Below, one piece after another: positions 32,182 through 40,974 of a DNA stretch of 64,000 bases. Positions within the stretch are counted from its first letter, which is position 1; every line of letters starts with the position of its first letter. Source of the stretch: CALDSL01 sp039810245 (GTDB taxonomy: Bacteria > Chloroflexota > Anaerolineae > Anaerolineales > Anaerolineaceae). The stretch spans positions 186,001-250,000 of the forward strand of contig JBDHWQ010000001.1 in the NCBI GenBank assembly GCA_039810245.1, written 5' to 3'. Made by a program: the position numbers and the translations under genes. Below the pieces are notes generated by a model. The model ran no database searches, was not told the DNA's origin, and saw only the letters and a list, made by a program, of their open reading frames with translations.

Positions 32182-34068
32182 GTGAGTTCACGGAACCAAT
32201 CGTATGTGATCTACCTGCTTCTGTTCGTGGCGATCATCGCAATGGTGGTTTACAACTTCAGCCAGCAAGGCGGTACACAAGAAGCGCTCACCATCAATGA
32301 GGTGGCCGCGCACATTCAGAGCAATCAAATTAAGAAGATCGTTGAAGACGAAGACCGGCTGCGGATCACGTACGCGGATGGCAGCCAGCGCACTTCTACC
32401 AAAGAGACCAACGCTACCCTGGTGCAGCAACTGCTCGACCTGGGCGTTACTACGCAACAGCTAAACCCGGATAATGTAAAGATCGAAATCCGGCCGCCCA
32501 GCGCATGGCTGGGCGTGGTAACTGCCCTGGGATACATCCTACCGTTCCTGATCCTGGGTGGCGCGTTCTTCTTCATTTTCCGCCAGGCACAGGGCAGCAA
32601 CAACGCCGCCATGTCCTTCGGGAAATCGCGCGCGCGCATGTTCAGCGGCGACCAGCCCACAGTGACCTTCAATGATGTGGCCGGTGTGGAAGAGGCCAAA
32701 GAAGAGCTTAAGGAGGTGGTGGAATTCCTGCGCGAACCGCAGAAGTTCATCTCCCTGGGTGCGCGCATTCCAAAGGGTGTGCTGCTGGTAGGCCCTCCGG
32801 GAACCGGCAAGACCTTGCTTGCCAAAGCCGTCTCCGGCGAGGCGGGTGTGCCTTTCTTCTCGATCTCCGGCTCGGAGTTTGTCGAAATGTTCGTGGGCGT
32901 TGGCGCCAGCCGCGTGCGCGATCTGTTCGACCAGGCCAAGCGCCACTCGCCATGCATCATCTTCGTGGATGAAATTGACGCAGTCGGCCGCCAGCGCGGC
33001 GCAGGACTGGGCGGCAGCCACGACGAGCGCGAGCAGACGCTCAACCAGATGCTGGTGGAAATGGACGGCTTCGACACCGACACCAATATCATTATCATGG
33101 CCGCCACCAACCGCCCCGATATCCTCGACCCCGCCCTGCTGCGCCCCGGCCGCTTTGACCGCCGCGTGGTGCTGGATCGCCCCGATGTGCGCGGCCGCGA
33201 GGCTATCCTGCGCGTGCATGTCAAAGGCAAACCCATGGCCCCGGATGTGGACCTGAGCGTCCTGGCGCGCTCCACCCCCGGTTTTGTGGGCGCGGATCTG
33301 GAGAACATGGTCAATGAAGCTGCCATCCTGGCCGCGCGCCGTAACAAGCGCATTATTGGCCAGAGCGAATTTGAAGAAGCCATTGAGCGCGTGATCGCCG
33401 GCCCGGAACGTAAGAGCCGCCTGATCAGCAAGGAAGAAAAACGCATCGTGGCCTACCACGAGGCCGGGCACGCAGTGGTGATGAATGTGCTGCCCAACGC
33501 CGACCCGGTGCAAAAGGTTTCGATTATCGCGCGCGGTATGGCCGGTGGTTACACCCTGGCTTTGCCGCAGGAAGACCGCACCCTGATGCCGCGCAAGAAG
33601 CTGCTGGCGGATATGATCGGCCTGCTGGGCGGGCGCGCTGCTGAAGAGTTGGTATTTGACGATATCACTTCGGGCGCATCCAACGACATTGAGCGCGTGA
33701 CACAGCTTGCGCGCACGATGGTCACCCGCCTGGGCATGAGCTCGGAGCTGGGCCCGATGGTGTACGGCCAGAAAGAAGAGCTGATTTTCCTGGGCCGCGA
33801 GATTTCCGAGCAGCGCGACTACTCGGAAGCAGTGGCTGAAAAGATCGATCAGGAGGTGCGCGGCCTGGTGAACGATGCTTACCAGGAAGCACGCGTCATC
33901 CTGCGCCAGTATCAGGATAAGCTGGATGCGGTGGCCGAGCGCCTGCTGGAAGCGGAAACCATCTCGAAGGAAGAGTTTGAACGAATCTTCCCGCCGCCTG
34001 TTCCCAAGACCAGCGGCACGCCGGTGTTCATAGACCGCGACAACGGCAGCCAGCCAGCCGTCGCATAA
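32182..34068 (+). CDS. ftsH: ATP-dependent zinc metalloprotease FtsH
   Basis: 628 residues from the GTG at 32182, which has GGAGG 5 bases upstream; a TTG four codons earlier would place the ribosome-binding site inside the gene. Two membrane helices (about 8-25 and 113-134) flank an extracytoplasmic domain. The AAA domain has Walker A GPPGTGK (Lys210), Walker B IIFVDEIDA and the SRH segment. The protease domain has the HEAGH zinc motif. It degrades damaged membrane proteins and some regulators. Monocistronic, with its own promoters and terminator. Confidence 0.97.
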   Translation: MSSRNQSYVIYLLLFVAIIAMVVYNFSQQGGTQEALTINEVAAHIQSNQIKKIVEDEDRLRITYADGSQRTSTKETNATLVQQLLDLGVTTQQLNPDNVKIEIRPPSAWLGVVTALGYILPFLILGGAFFFIFRQAQGSNNAAMSFGKSRARMFSGDQPTVTFNDVAGVEEAKEELKEVVEFLREPQKFISLGARIPKGVLLVGPPGTGKTLLAKAVSGEAGVPFFSISGSEFVEMFVGVGASRVRDLFDQAKRHSPCIIFVDEIDAVGRQRGAGLGGSHDEREQTLNQMLVEMDGFDTDTNIIIMAATNRPDILDPALLRPGRFDRRVVLDRPDVRGREAILRVHVKGKPMAPDVDLSVLARSTPGFVGADLENMVNEAAILAARRNKRIIGQSEFEEAIERVIAGPERKSRLISKEEKRIVAYHEAGHAVVMNVLPNADPVQKVSIIARGMAGGYTLALPQEDRTLMPRKKLLADMIGLLGGRAAEELVFDDITSGASNDIERVTQLARTMVTRLGMSSELGPMVYGQKEELIFLGREISEQRDYSEAVAEKIDQEVRGLVNDAYQEARVILRQYQDKLDAVAERLLEAETISKEEFERIFPPPVPKTSGTPVFIDRDNGSQPAVA

Positions 34069-34082
34069 ATACAAGAAGCAAG

Positions 34083-34113
34083 AAGCGCCCCGGAGAACCT
34101 CGGGGCGCTTTTC
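34083..34113 (+). terminator. Terminator after ftsH
   Basis: A 9- to 10-bp stem (34083-34092 with 34101-34110) with an 8-base loop, followed by TTCT and part of a T-run. Confidence 0.85.
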
Positions 34114-34175
34114 TACCTTTACCATTTACTCCAAAAAGTCGATTGGAAGGCCTTGCATAAATAGAGGGGCAACTC

Positions 34176-35171
34176 ATGGAATATGCCAAATTGGGAAACA
34201 CCGGGTTGGAAGTATCGCGCATCTGCCTGGGATGTATGGGGTTCGGCGATGCAACGCGCTGGATTCACCAGTGGGTACTCAACGAGGACAACAGCCGGCC
34301 AATAATCCAGAAAGCCCTTGACCTGGGCATCAATTTCTTCGATACAGCCAATGTGTATTCCCTTGGCGCGAGCGAGGAGATCCTCGGCCGCGCCTTGCGC
34401 GACTTTGCCAGGCGGGACGAGGTAGTCATCGCCACAAAACTGCATGGCAAAATGCGCGAAGGGCCCAACGGTTCTGGCCTGTCACGCAAGGCAATCTTGA
34501 ACGAGATTGATAACAGCCTGAAACGCTTGCAGACAGAGTACATCGATCTGTACATTATCCACCGCTGGGATTATGAGACGCCCATTGAAGAAACAATGGA
34601 AGCACTGAATGACATTGTCCGGGCCGGCAAAACTCGCTATATCGGTGCTTCGGCCATGTGGGCCTGGCAGTTCCAAAAAGCGCTGTATGTATCCAGTCAG
34701 CATGGTTGGGCGCGCTTCGTCTCGATGCAAAATCACCTCAATCTGATCTACCGCGAAGAAGAACGCGAAATGTTGCCACTGTGCCGAGAAGAAAAGATTG
34801 GTGTTACCCCCTACAGCCCGCTCGCTTCGGGACGGTTAACAAGGGATTGGTCTTCGGAAAGCACGCTGCGTTCCGAAACCGACAGAGTTGCCAGGAGTAA
34901 GTATGACGCGGTCAATACGACAGTCGCCGGCTCAGATCGGCAGATCGTGGAGCGCGCTGCCGAAATCGCAAAAAAGCATGCAGCACCTCGCACCCATATC
35001 GCGCTGGCCTGGTTGTTACAGAAGAAGGCCGTGGTCGCGCCAATCATTGGCGCTACGAAGATTTCCCACCTGGAAGAGGCGTGCGGCGCGTTGTCTGTGA
35101 AGCTGACCGAGGAAGAGATATCCTATCTCGAAGAGCTGTACGTGCCACATGCCGTTGTGGGCCACCAATAA
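34176..35171 (+). CDS. Aldo/keto reductase
   Basis: 331 residues, a (beta/alpha)8 NADPH-dependent oxidoreductase. The catalytic tetrad is Asp56, Tyr61, Lys88 and His129 (NFFDTANVY, ATKLH, YIIHRW). The C-terminal cofactor region reads PIIGATKISHLEEA. It is of the YakC/YajO-like subgroup that acts on small aldehydes or sugars; the substrate is unknown. It stands alone between ftsH and the convergent miaA. Third-position base use appears slightly less GC-rich than its neighbours, which hints at later acquisition. Confidence 0.9.
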   Translation: MEYAKLGNTGLEVSRICLGCMGFGDATRWIHQWVLNEDNSRPIIQKALDLGINFFDTANVYSLGASEEILGRALRDFARRDEVVIATKLHGKMREGPNGSGLSRKAILNEIDNSLKRLQTEYIDLYIIHRWDYETPIEETMEALNDIVRAGKTRYIGASAMWAWQFQKALYVSSQHGWARFVSMQNHLNLIYREEEREMLPLCREEKIGVTPYSPLASGRLTRDWSSESTLRSETDRVARSKYDAVNTTVAGSDRQIVERAAEIAKKHAAPRTHIALAWLLQKKAVVAPIIGATKISHLEEACGALSVKLTEEEISYLEELYVPHAVVGHQ

Positions 35172-35204
35172 TTCGCTCATTGCTGGTTTTCTGCTGCGAA
35201 CCGG

Positions 35205-36155
35205 TCAGACTTTTGGCAAAATCCATCCCTGGCCGGAGCGGATAAACGCTTCTATTTCATCCGCACTGCCGGGATGAACGCCAAACCAGTGGATGTTGGG
35301 ATCGTGTGCCGAGAACCAGTTGGCCTGGCGGCGAACAAATACGCGCGTCAGGCGCTTCATTTGCATCACGGCCTCCTCCAGGCTCATGCGGCCCTGCAGG
35401 TAGGCAATCATCTCACGATAACCAATCGCCGAAAGCGTCGGCAGATCTGGTGAATAGCCTTTCTCCAGTAAGCGGCGCACCTCGTCCAGCAGGCCGGCAT
35501 CCAGCATGGCGGCGATGCGCGCATCCACGCGCGCGTACAGCTCGCCGCGCGGGCGGATCAGCCCGATTTGCAGCAGGGAGTATGGCGAAGCTGCCCTGCC
35601 CCCCTGCTCGGAAAAGCGCCGGCCGCTGCGCAGGGTCACTTCCAGGGCGCGCACGGTGCGACGCACGTTGCTGGGATCAATGCGCTCCGCAGCCAGCGGG
35701 TCAAGTATCCGCAGGCGGTTGTGCAGCGCCAGCGGCCCGATTTCAGCGGCCCAGGCTTCGAGGTAAGCGCGCAGGCGCGGGTCCGGTTCCTGTGGCGGAA
35801 TTTCCCAGGCTTCGGTAACAGCGCGCACGTATTGGCCGGTTCCACCCACCAGGAATGGTAATCGCCCGCGCGCGTGTACCGCCTCGATTGCTTCGCGCGC
35901 GGCGCGTTGGAACACGGCCAGGCTCCAGGGCTGGTCAGGGTCGGCCACATCGATCAAATGATGCGGTACGCGGCTCAGTTCCTCGGGTGTGGGCTTGGCG
36001 GTGCCAATATCCATGCCACGATAGAACAGGCGCGAGTCGATGGAAATGATCTCACCGCCCAGCCGCCTTGCAAGCTGCAGGGCAATTTCGGTCTTACCAA
36101 CGGCCGTGGGACCGACGATGACGATCAGTGGGCGCGGGTGCTCAGGATAATACAT
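35205..36155 (-). CDS. miaA: tRNA dimethylallyltransferase
   Basis: 316 residues from the ATG at 36155. P-loop VGPTAVGKTEIALQLA, DSRLFYRGMDIGTAKP (DSMQVY-equivalent), HHLIDVADPDQPWSLAVFQ, GGTGQYVRAV and RRQANWF are all family hallmarks. It adds a dimethylallyl group to A37 of UNN-decoding tRNAs, using the isoprenoid made by the fni pathway. Its start overlaps the yraN stop by 14 bases, in an operon with yraN and the GT28 gene. Confidence 0.95.
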   Translation of the reverse strand: MYYPEHPRPLIVIVGPTAVGKTEIALQLARRLGGEIISIDSRLFYRGMDIGTAKPTPEELSRVPHHLIDVADPDQPWSLAVFQRAAREAIEAVHARGRLPFLVGGTGQYVRAVTEAWEIPPQEPDPRLRAYLEAWAAEIGPLALHNRLRILDPLAAERIDPSNVRRTVRALEVTLRSGRRFSEQGGRAASPYSLLQIGLIRPRGELYARVDARIAAMLDAGLLDEVRRLLEKGYSPDLPTLSAIGYREMIAYLQGRMSLEEAVMQMKRLTRVFVRRQANWFSAHDPNIHWFGVHPGSADEIEAFIRSGQGWILPKV

Positions 36156-36504
36156 TTTCGAACCAGGCAATCTGCGTTCCGGTGTGCCCTGGTTGGCCCT
36201 GGATGGCGCAGACATCCACGCGCCAGGTGCCATCGAACTCCGGGTGCTGCTGAAGATAATGACGGGCTGCGTTAAGCAGGTGCTCAGCCTTGACCGGGGT
36301 GATGGCTTCTTCCGGCATGCCAAACGCTTCGCTGGTGCGGGTCTTGACTTCCACAAACAGCAGCGTGCCACCTTTGCGCGCCACCAGATCCAGCTCGCCG
36401 TAGGGCGTGCGGTAATTACGCTCCAGCAACGTCCACCCGCGGTTTTTGAGGTGCTCGGCGGCCACGTTTTCTCCCCAGCGGCCGATTTCCTGGCGCGTGC
36501 TCAA
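36142..36504 (-). CDS. YraN/UPF0102 family putative endonuclease
   Basis: 120 residues, typical for UPF0102. The GENVAAEHL segment and the PD-(D/E)xK core GELDLVAR...FVEVKTR (Asp39, Glu52, Lys54) are intact. The family has a Holliday-junction-resolvase-like nuclease fold, but its cellular role is poorly defined. It overlaps the GT28 stop by 4 bases (ATGA) and miaA by 14 bases. Confidence 0.92.
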   Translation of the reverse strand: MSTRQEIGRWGENVAAEHLKNRGWTLLERNYRTPYGELDLVARKGGTLLFVEVKTRTSEAFGMPEEAITPVKAEHLLNAARHYLQQHPEFDGTWRVDVCAIQGQPGHTGTQIAWFENVLS

Positions 36505-37616
36505 CTCTGCCCACCTGCCAGCGCTACTGCCCAGGCAGCGATGGCGCGCGACGATGCCGGGTGTGCAAGCTGTGCGGCGGCCGAGCGCATGCGCGCGTAC
36601 ACTTCGCCATTGTGCGCCAGCCGCGCCACCTGCGCGCGCACACCCGCGCCGCGCGCCAGCTTTCCCGCGCCAGCCGCAGTGAGGATGGCGGTGTTGGCAA
36701 ACTCCTGGCCGGCACCACGCTTAAGCAGCACCACCGGCTTGCTGAGCGCGAGCGCTTCGGCCACCGTCAGCCCGCCAGGTTTGGTCACCACCAGGTCGGC
36801 CCACTGCATGTGGGCCGGCATTTCGTGCGTCATACCCAGAATAGTCACGTCCACACGACCAGAAAGCATGCGCTCGGCGCGCGCGCGCAGCCAGTTGGCG
36901 CTGCCAAACACCAGCCGCCACTCCACACTTGCCAGCGGCTGCTCAGCCAGGGATTGAAAGAAACGCAGCAATCCCGGCCAGAGCGTGAGATACGGCCCGT
37001 TGCGCCCACCCCCGGCGATCAGCAGCACGCGAGTAGGCCGCATCTGCGGGGTATCTTCGCGGCGGTTGGTAGCCATGCGCGCGTATTCTGGGCGTACCGG
37101 TACGCCCAGAACGCGAATTTTCTCTGTGGGCGCGCCCTGCTTTGCCAGGCGCTGCGCGGCGGCCGTGCTGCCCACCACGTATCCGTCTACGCCGCGCCTG
37201 GGCCAGTAAGCATGCACCTGTAGATCGGTAGAAACGGCCAGCAGGGCTGCACGCGGTTGGCGCTCGCCGGCCAGGATGGCACAAGGCAGCGCGTGGGTGC
37301 AGATGATCACATCCGGCTGCTCGCGACGTACGATCGCCAGCACGCGCTGGCGCGTCCAGGACAGGCGCGCGGAGAACTGGAACAGCGCGGCCATCGAGCC
37401 GCTGTGCCAGGCCCAGGTATAAGGCCGCGCCAGCAACGTGGTGGAAAGCGCCGAAAGCAAATCGGTCAAACCTGATTCCCGCGCGCGGGCTGGAAAAACG
37501 TCTTTCAGAATCACTTGCCAGCCAGCGCCGAACTCGCACAGCGCCGCCTGGAGGGCCAGCGCGGCGGTGTAGTGCCCGGATCCGATGGATGCATAGAAAA
37601 TAATGGCTTTTTTCAT
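36501..37616 (-). CDS. GT28 glycosyltransferase, MGDG synthase/processive diacylglycerol glucosyltransferase type
   Basis: 371 residues, GT-B fold. The N-terminus IIFYASIGSGHYTAALAL is the lipid-acceptor signature of MGDG synthases and UgtP, and the donor site VVTKPGGLTVAEALALSKPVVLLKRGAGQE is typical. It probably transfers a sugar to diacylglycerol to make membrane glycolipids at the inner face of the membrane. First gene of GT28-yraN-miaA. No clear ribosome-binding site precedes the ATG. Confidence 0.85.
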   Translation of the reverse strand: MKKAIIFYASIGSGHYTAALALQAALCEFGAGWQVILKDVFPARARESGLTDLLSALSTTLLARPYTWAWHSGSMAALFQFSARLSWTRQRVLAIVRREQPDVIICTHALPCAILAGERQPRAALLAVSTDLQVHAYWPRRGVDGYVVGSTAAAQRLAKQGAPTEKIRVLGVPVRPEYARMATNRREDTPQMRPTRVLLIAGGGRNGPYLTLWPGLLRFFQSLAEQPLASVEWRLVFGSANWLRARAERMLSGRVDVTILGMTHEMPAHMQWADLVVTKPGGLTVAEALALSKPVVLLKRGAGQEFANTAILTAAGAGKLARGAGVRAQVARLAHNGEVYARMRSAAAQLAHPASSRAIAAWAVALAGGQS

Positions 37617-37658
37617 GGAGGTGATTGCGTGCCCGTTCTCCGCCGCCGTGGCTTTTCG

Positions 37659-37686
37659 TTGACTTTTCCGGGTTTCATGCTAAACT
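37659..37686 (+). promoter_or_regulatory. Promoter of the cinA-like gene
   Basis: TTGACT (37659-37664), a 16-base spacer and TAAACT (37681-37686), 83 bases before the ATG at 37770. Confidence 0.6.
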
Positions 37687-37769
37687 AACCAGAACCAGAG
37701 GGCGGCCAGTAACCATGCAACTATTGTAACCGAATCTGTCCCTGGCAGCCGCTTCTGGGTGGAGTGCAA

Positions 37770-38909
37770 ATGCCGGCCGCCGAAATCATCGCCATCGGCA
37801 CCGAGCTGCTGCTCGGTGAAATTCAAGACACCAACACACGCTACCTGGCGCGGAACCTGCGCGACGTGGGGATTGACCTGTACCGCACCATGGTGGTAGG
37901 GGATAACATTGATCGCATCGCGCGAGCCATCCAGGAAGCGCTGGGGCGCGCGCAAATTGTGATTACCACCGGCGGGCTTGGCCCCACCGTGGATGACCCT
38001 ACCCGCGCCGCGGTGGCGCTGGCTGCCGGTGTCGAGCTGGTCTATCTGCCCGAACTGTGGGAGCAGATTACCGCGCGCTTCCAGCGCTACGGCCGCGCCG
38101 CCACCGAAAATAACCGCCGCCAGGCATATATTCCTGCCGGGTCGATGCCGGTGGCGAACCCGGTGGGAACCGCACCGGCGTTCATCGCCGAGATTCGCGA
38201 TGGCGCTGTGATCAGCCTGCCGGGTGTGCCGCGTGAGATGGAATACCTGTTTGAAAATGAAGTTCTGCCCTACCTGCGCCGGCGTTTTGATCTGCGCGGG
38301 GTGATCAAGGCGCGCGTGCTGCATACCGCCGGCGTGGGCGAGTCGCAGGTGGACGCGTTGATCGGCGACCTGGAGGAAGGCGCCAACCCTACGGTTGGGC
38401 TGCTGGCGCACGCCGGCCAGGTGGATATTCGCATCACTGCCAAGGCGGATACCGTAGAGGAAGCCGACCGCTTGATCGCCGGCACGGAAGCTGAGCTGCG
38501 CCGGCGGCTGGGCGTGGATATTTACGGCGCAGACGCCGAAACGCTGGATCAAAGTGTTCTGGGGCTGGTGGGTTCTGACCTCAAAACCCTGGCCGTGGTA
38601 GAATCAGGATTACAGCAAGAATTAAGCCGCAGATTGAACCTTCCCGGCGCGAGCGTGGAATTGACGCCGTTCAGCCTGGATGCGCTGCGCGCAACGCTGC
38701 TATCGCTGCGTGACCAGGGCGCAGCCGCAGCCGCTGGCGCAGTTCTGCGCGCCGAAGGCGATCGCCAGGTGCTGGATGTGCTGCTGGTCCAATCCGCTGG
38801 CGAAGTGCATACCAACCGTTCTTATGGGGGGCCAGCAAGCATGGCTCCGCATTGGGCCACCAATACCGTGCTCGATTTTTTGCGCCGCAATCTGGCGCTT
38901 CCAAAATAA
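37770..38909 (+). CDS. CinA-like protein with a degenerate C-terminal domain
   Basis: 379 residues from the ATG at 37770 (GGTGGAG upstream). The N-terminal MoCF/COG1058 domain is complete: IIAIGTELLLGEIQDTNTRYLA, TTGGLGPTVDD and SLPGVPREM. A KH-like middle follows. The C-terminal deamidase region (about 270-379) is short, and the expected nucleophile motif AESCTGG reads VESGLQQ, so NMN deamidase activity is probably lost. COG1058 domains hydrolyse ADP-ribose. It is followed by the amidohydrolase fusion, 47 bases downstream. Confidence 0.82.
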   Translation: MPAAEIIAIGTELLLGEIQDTNTRYLARNLRDVGIDLYRTMVVGDNIDRIARAIQEALGRAQIVITTGGLGPTVDDPTRAAVALAAGVELVYLPELWEQITARFQRYGRAATENNRRQAYIPAGSMPVANPVGTAPAFIAEIRDGAVISLPGVPREMEYLFENEVLPYLRRRFDLRGVIKARVLHTAGVGESQVDALIGDLEEGANPTVGLLAHAGQVDIRITAKADTVEEADRLIAGTEAELRRRLGVDIYGADAETLDQSVLGLVGSDLKTLAVVESGLQQELSRRLNLPGASVELTPFSLDALRATLLSLRDQGAAAAAGAVLRAEGDRQVLDVLLVQSAGEVHTNRSYGGPASMAPHWATNTVLDFLRRNLALPK

Positions 38910-38956
38910 CAGGCTGATTCAGGACGAAACGGATAATCAAAAAAAGGAAACCAAGC

Positions 38957-40939
38957 ATGCAGAAGGCGGATATTCTCCTCACCAATGCCATTGTCTTGAC
39001 GATGGATCAGCAGTTCCGCATTTTCGAGCACGGCGCTGTGGCAGTGCTGGGCGATTCGATCATCGATGTAGGCAGCGAAGCCGACCTCAGCGCGCGTTAT
39101 GATGCCAACAGCGTGGTTGACTGCGGCGGCAAGGTGCTGATGCCCGGTCTGGTGAACTCGCATACCCACGTACCCATGACCCTGCTGCGCGGCCTCGCGG
39201 ACGATCTGCGCCTGGACGTGTGGCTGATGGGCTATATGATGCCGGTGGAGCGCGAATTCGTTTCGCCCGACTTCGTTCGCCTGGGCACCAAACTGGCCTG
39301 CGCGGAAATGATCCGCAGCGGCGTGACCACCTTCGCAGACATGTACTATTTTGAAGAGGATATTGCCCGGGCAACGGCCGAAGCCGGCATGCGCGCGTTG
39401 TGCGCCCAGAGTGTGATGAAATTTCCCACACCGGATGCAGCTTCCTACGATGAATCGCTGGAGATGACCCGCGAATACATCCAGCGCTGGAAAAACCACG
39501 CCCTGATCGTGCCATCAGTTGCGCCACACGCAGTGTATACCTGCACGCCGGAAATTCTGCGCGCCACGGCGCAGCTCGCGGCCGAATTTGACGTGCCACT
39601 GCACACCCATATTGCCGAGACCTCATTCGAGGTGGAGAACCTGCGCAACGAGCAGGGAATGCCGGTGGTTCCCTACATGAAGAAGCAGAGTTTGTTCGAC
39701 GCGAAAGTCCTGGCGGCGCACTGCGTGCACATCGACGAGGGGGAAATCCGTACCCTTAAGCACAGCAACGCGGGTGTGGCGCACAATCCGTCTTCCAACA
39801 TGAAACTGGCCTCTGGGTTCGCGCCTGTCAAACGCATGCTCGATCTGGGTCTTAACGTAGGCATCGGCACGGATGGCCCCGCATCGAACAACGACCTGGA
39901 TATGTTCGAAGAGGTGCGCCTCGCGGCTTTCATCGCTAAGGGCTACAGTGGCGACCCCACCGCCCTGCCAGCGCGCACCGCGCTGACCATGGCCACCCGC
40001 CTTGGTGCCAATGCCATGCACATCGGCCACCTGACCGGCTCGCTGGAACCGGGCAAGCGCGCGGATATGATCGTTGTAGACATCTTCGCGCTGCATAATG
40101 CTCCCCAGTTTCGCCGTGACCCGTCGAACGGCGTTTATGCGCAGATCGTTTATGCGGGAAAAGCCAGCGATGTGCAGGATGTGATGATTAACGGCCAGTG
40201 GGTGATGCGCGATAAACAGCTTCTCACCCTCGATGAGCAGGAGCTGCTGTATGCCAGCCAGGAATATGCGCGCCAGATTGATACCTTCCTGATGCAGCGC
40301 GAAAAATTCATCCTTTCCAAGCTGATTGCGATTGGTGGCGCGACAGAAGAAGAAAGCTTTGAAGTGCAGGGCAAGGCCATCCTCACCGAGCCTGAAGCGG
40401 CCATAAAAACGCTGCACGGCCCCGATTTTGAGATCTTGCGCTCGCGCCACTACCGCGAGTACGATACGTATTTCTCGTTCACCAACCCGGAAGAGGGCTT
40501 CCTGCGCTACCGCGAAGACCACTTTGTGGAAGATAACAACGAGGTAAGTCACGTGCGCTCACGATTGACGCTGATCGGCCCAACCCGAGAACGCCAGTTC
40601 GCCCAGCGCATTCTGCTCTCGCGCAGCCGCTACCTGGCCCCGGCCACCCAATCGCTGCGCTTCTACCGCGAGTACTTCAAGCCTCAGAGTGAGACCGAAG
40701 TGGAAAAAGAGCGCCGGCGCTACCTGGTGCGCTATCAGAATATCGAATTCTTTATCAATATCGACCACGTTACCCGGCCGGAGATGGGTTATTTCATCGA
40801 AGTCAAGAGCCGCACCTGGAGTCGCCGCGATGCCGAGAACAAATCGCAAATCGTGGCTGAGCTGCTGGAACGACTGGGTGGCGCTGCCGACAGCATCCTG
40901 CCGGATGATTATATTAAGATGGTGCAGGTCAAGCAGTAG
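38957..40939 (+). CDS. SAH/MTA-deaminase-like amidohydrolase fused to a CYTH domain
   Basis: 660 residues. Residues 1 to about 435 are a metal-dependent amidohydrolase of the S-adenosylhomocysteine/5'-methylthioadenosine deaminase group: HTH at 69-71, His218 and Glu221 (HTHIAET), His255 (AAHCVH) and Asp306 (GIGTDGPASNND). Residues 465-660 read as a CYTH (CyaB/thiamine-triphosphatase) domain: EVQGK (469-473, canonical ExExK with Gln for the second Glu), EYDTYF (501-506), LRYRE and a late GYFIEVKSRT. The usual enzyme ends near residue 440. The fusion suggests adenosine-derived substrates handled with a triphosphate-binding module. CYTH activity is uncertain because of the Gln. Confidence 0.85.
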   Translation: MQKADILLTNAIVLTMDQQFRIFEHGAVAVLGDSIIDVGSEADLSARYDANSVVDCGGKVLMPGLVNSHTHVPMTLLRGLADDLRLDVWLMGYMMPVEREFVSPDFVRLGTKLACAEMIRSGVTTFADMYYFEEDIARATAEAGMRALCAQSVMKFPTPDAASYDESLEMTREYIQRWKNHALIVPSVAPHAVYTCTPEILRATAQLAAEFDVPLHTHIAETSFEVENLRNEQGMPVVPYMKKQSLFDAKVLAAHCVHIDEGEIRTLKHSNAGVAHNPSSNMKLASGFAPVKRMLDLGLNVGIGTDGPASNNDLDMFEEVRLAAFIAKGYSGDPTALPARTALTMATRLGANAMHIGHLTGSLEPGKRADMIVVDIFALHNAPQFRRDPSNGVYAQIVYAGKASDVQDVMINGQWVMRDKQLLTLDEQELLYASQEYARQIDTFLMQREKFILSKLIAIGGATEEESFEVQGKAILTEPEAAIKTLHGPDFEILRSRHYREYDTYFSFTNPEEGFLRYREDHFVEDNNEVSHVRSRLTLIGPTRERQFAQRILLSRSRYLAPATQSLRFYREYFKPQSETEVEKERRRYLVRYQNIEFFINIDHVTRPEMGYFIEVKSRTWSRRDAENKSQIVAELLERLGGAADSILPDDYIKMVQVKQ

Positions 40940-40974
40940 GAAGGATTTGAAAATTTGCTGAACCGAGAGAATCC

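Noticed and set aside
32539..34125. Long antisense open frame (528 codons) opposite ftsH
   Set aside because: It lies wholly within ftsH on the other strand, shows low-complexity His/Gln/Ala-rich translation and has no ribosome-binding site. It is a by-product of GC-rich codon bias.
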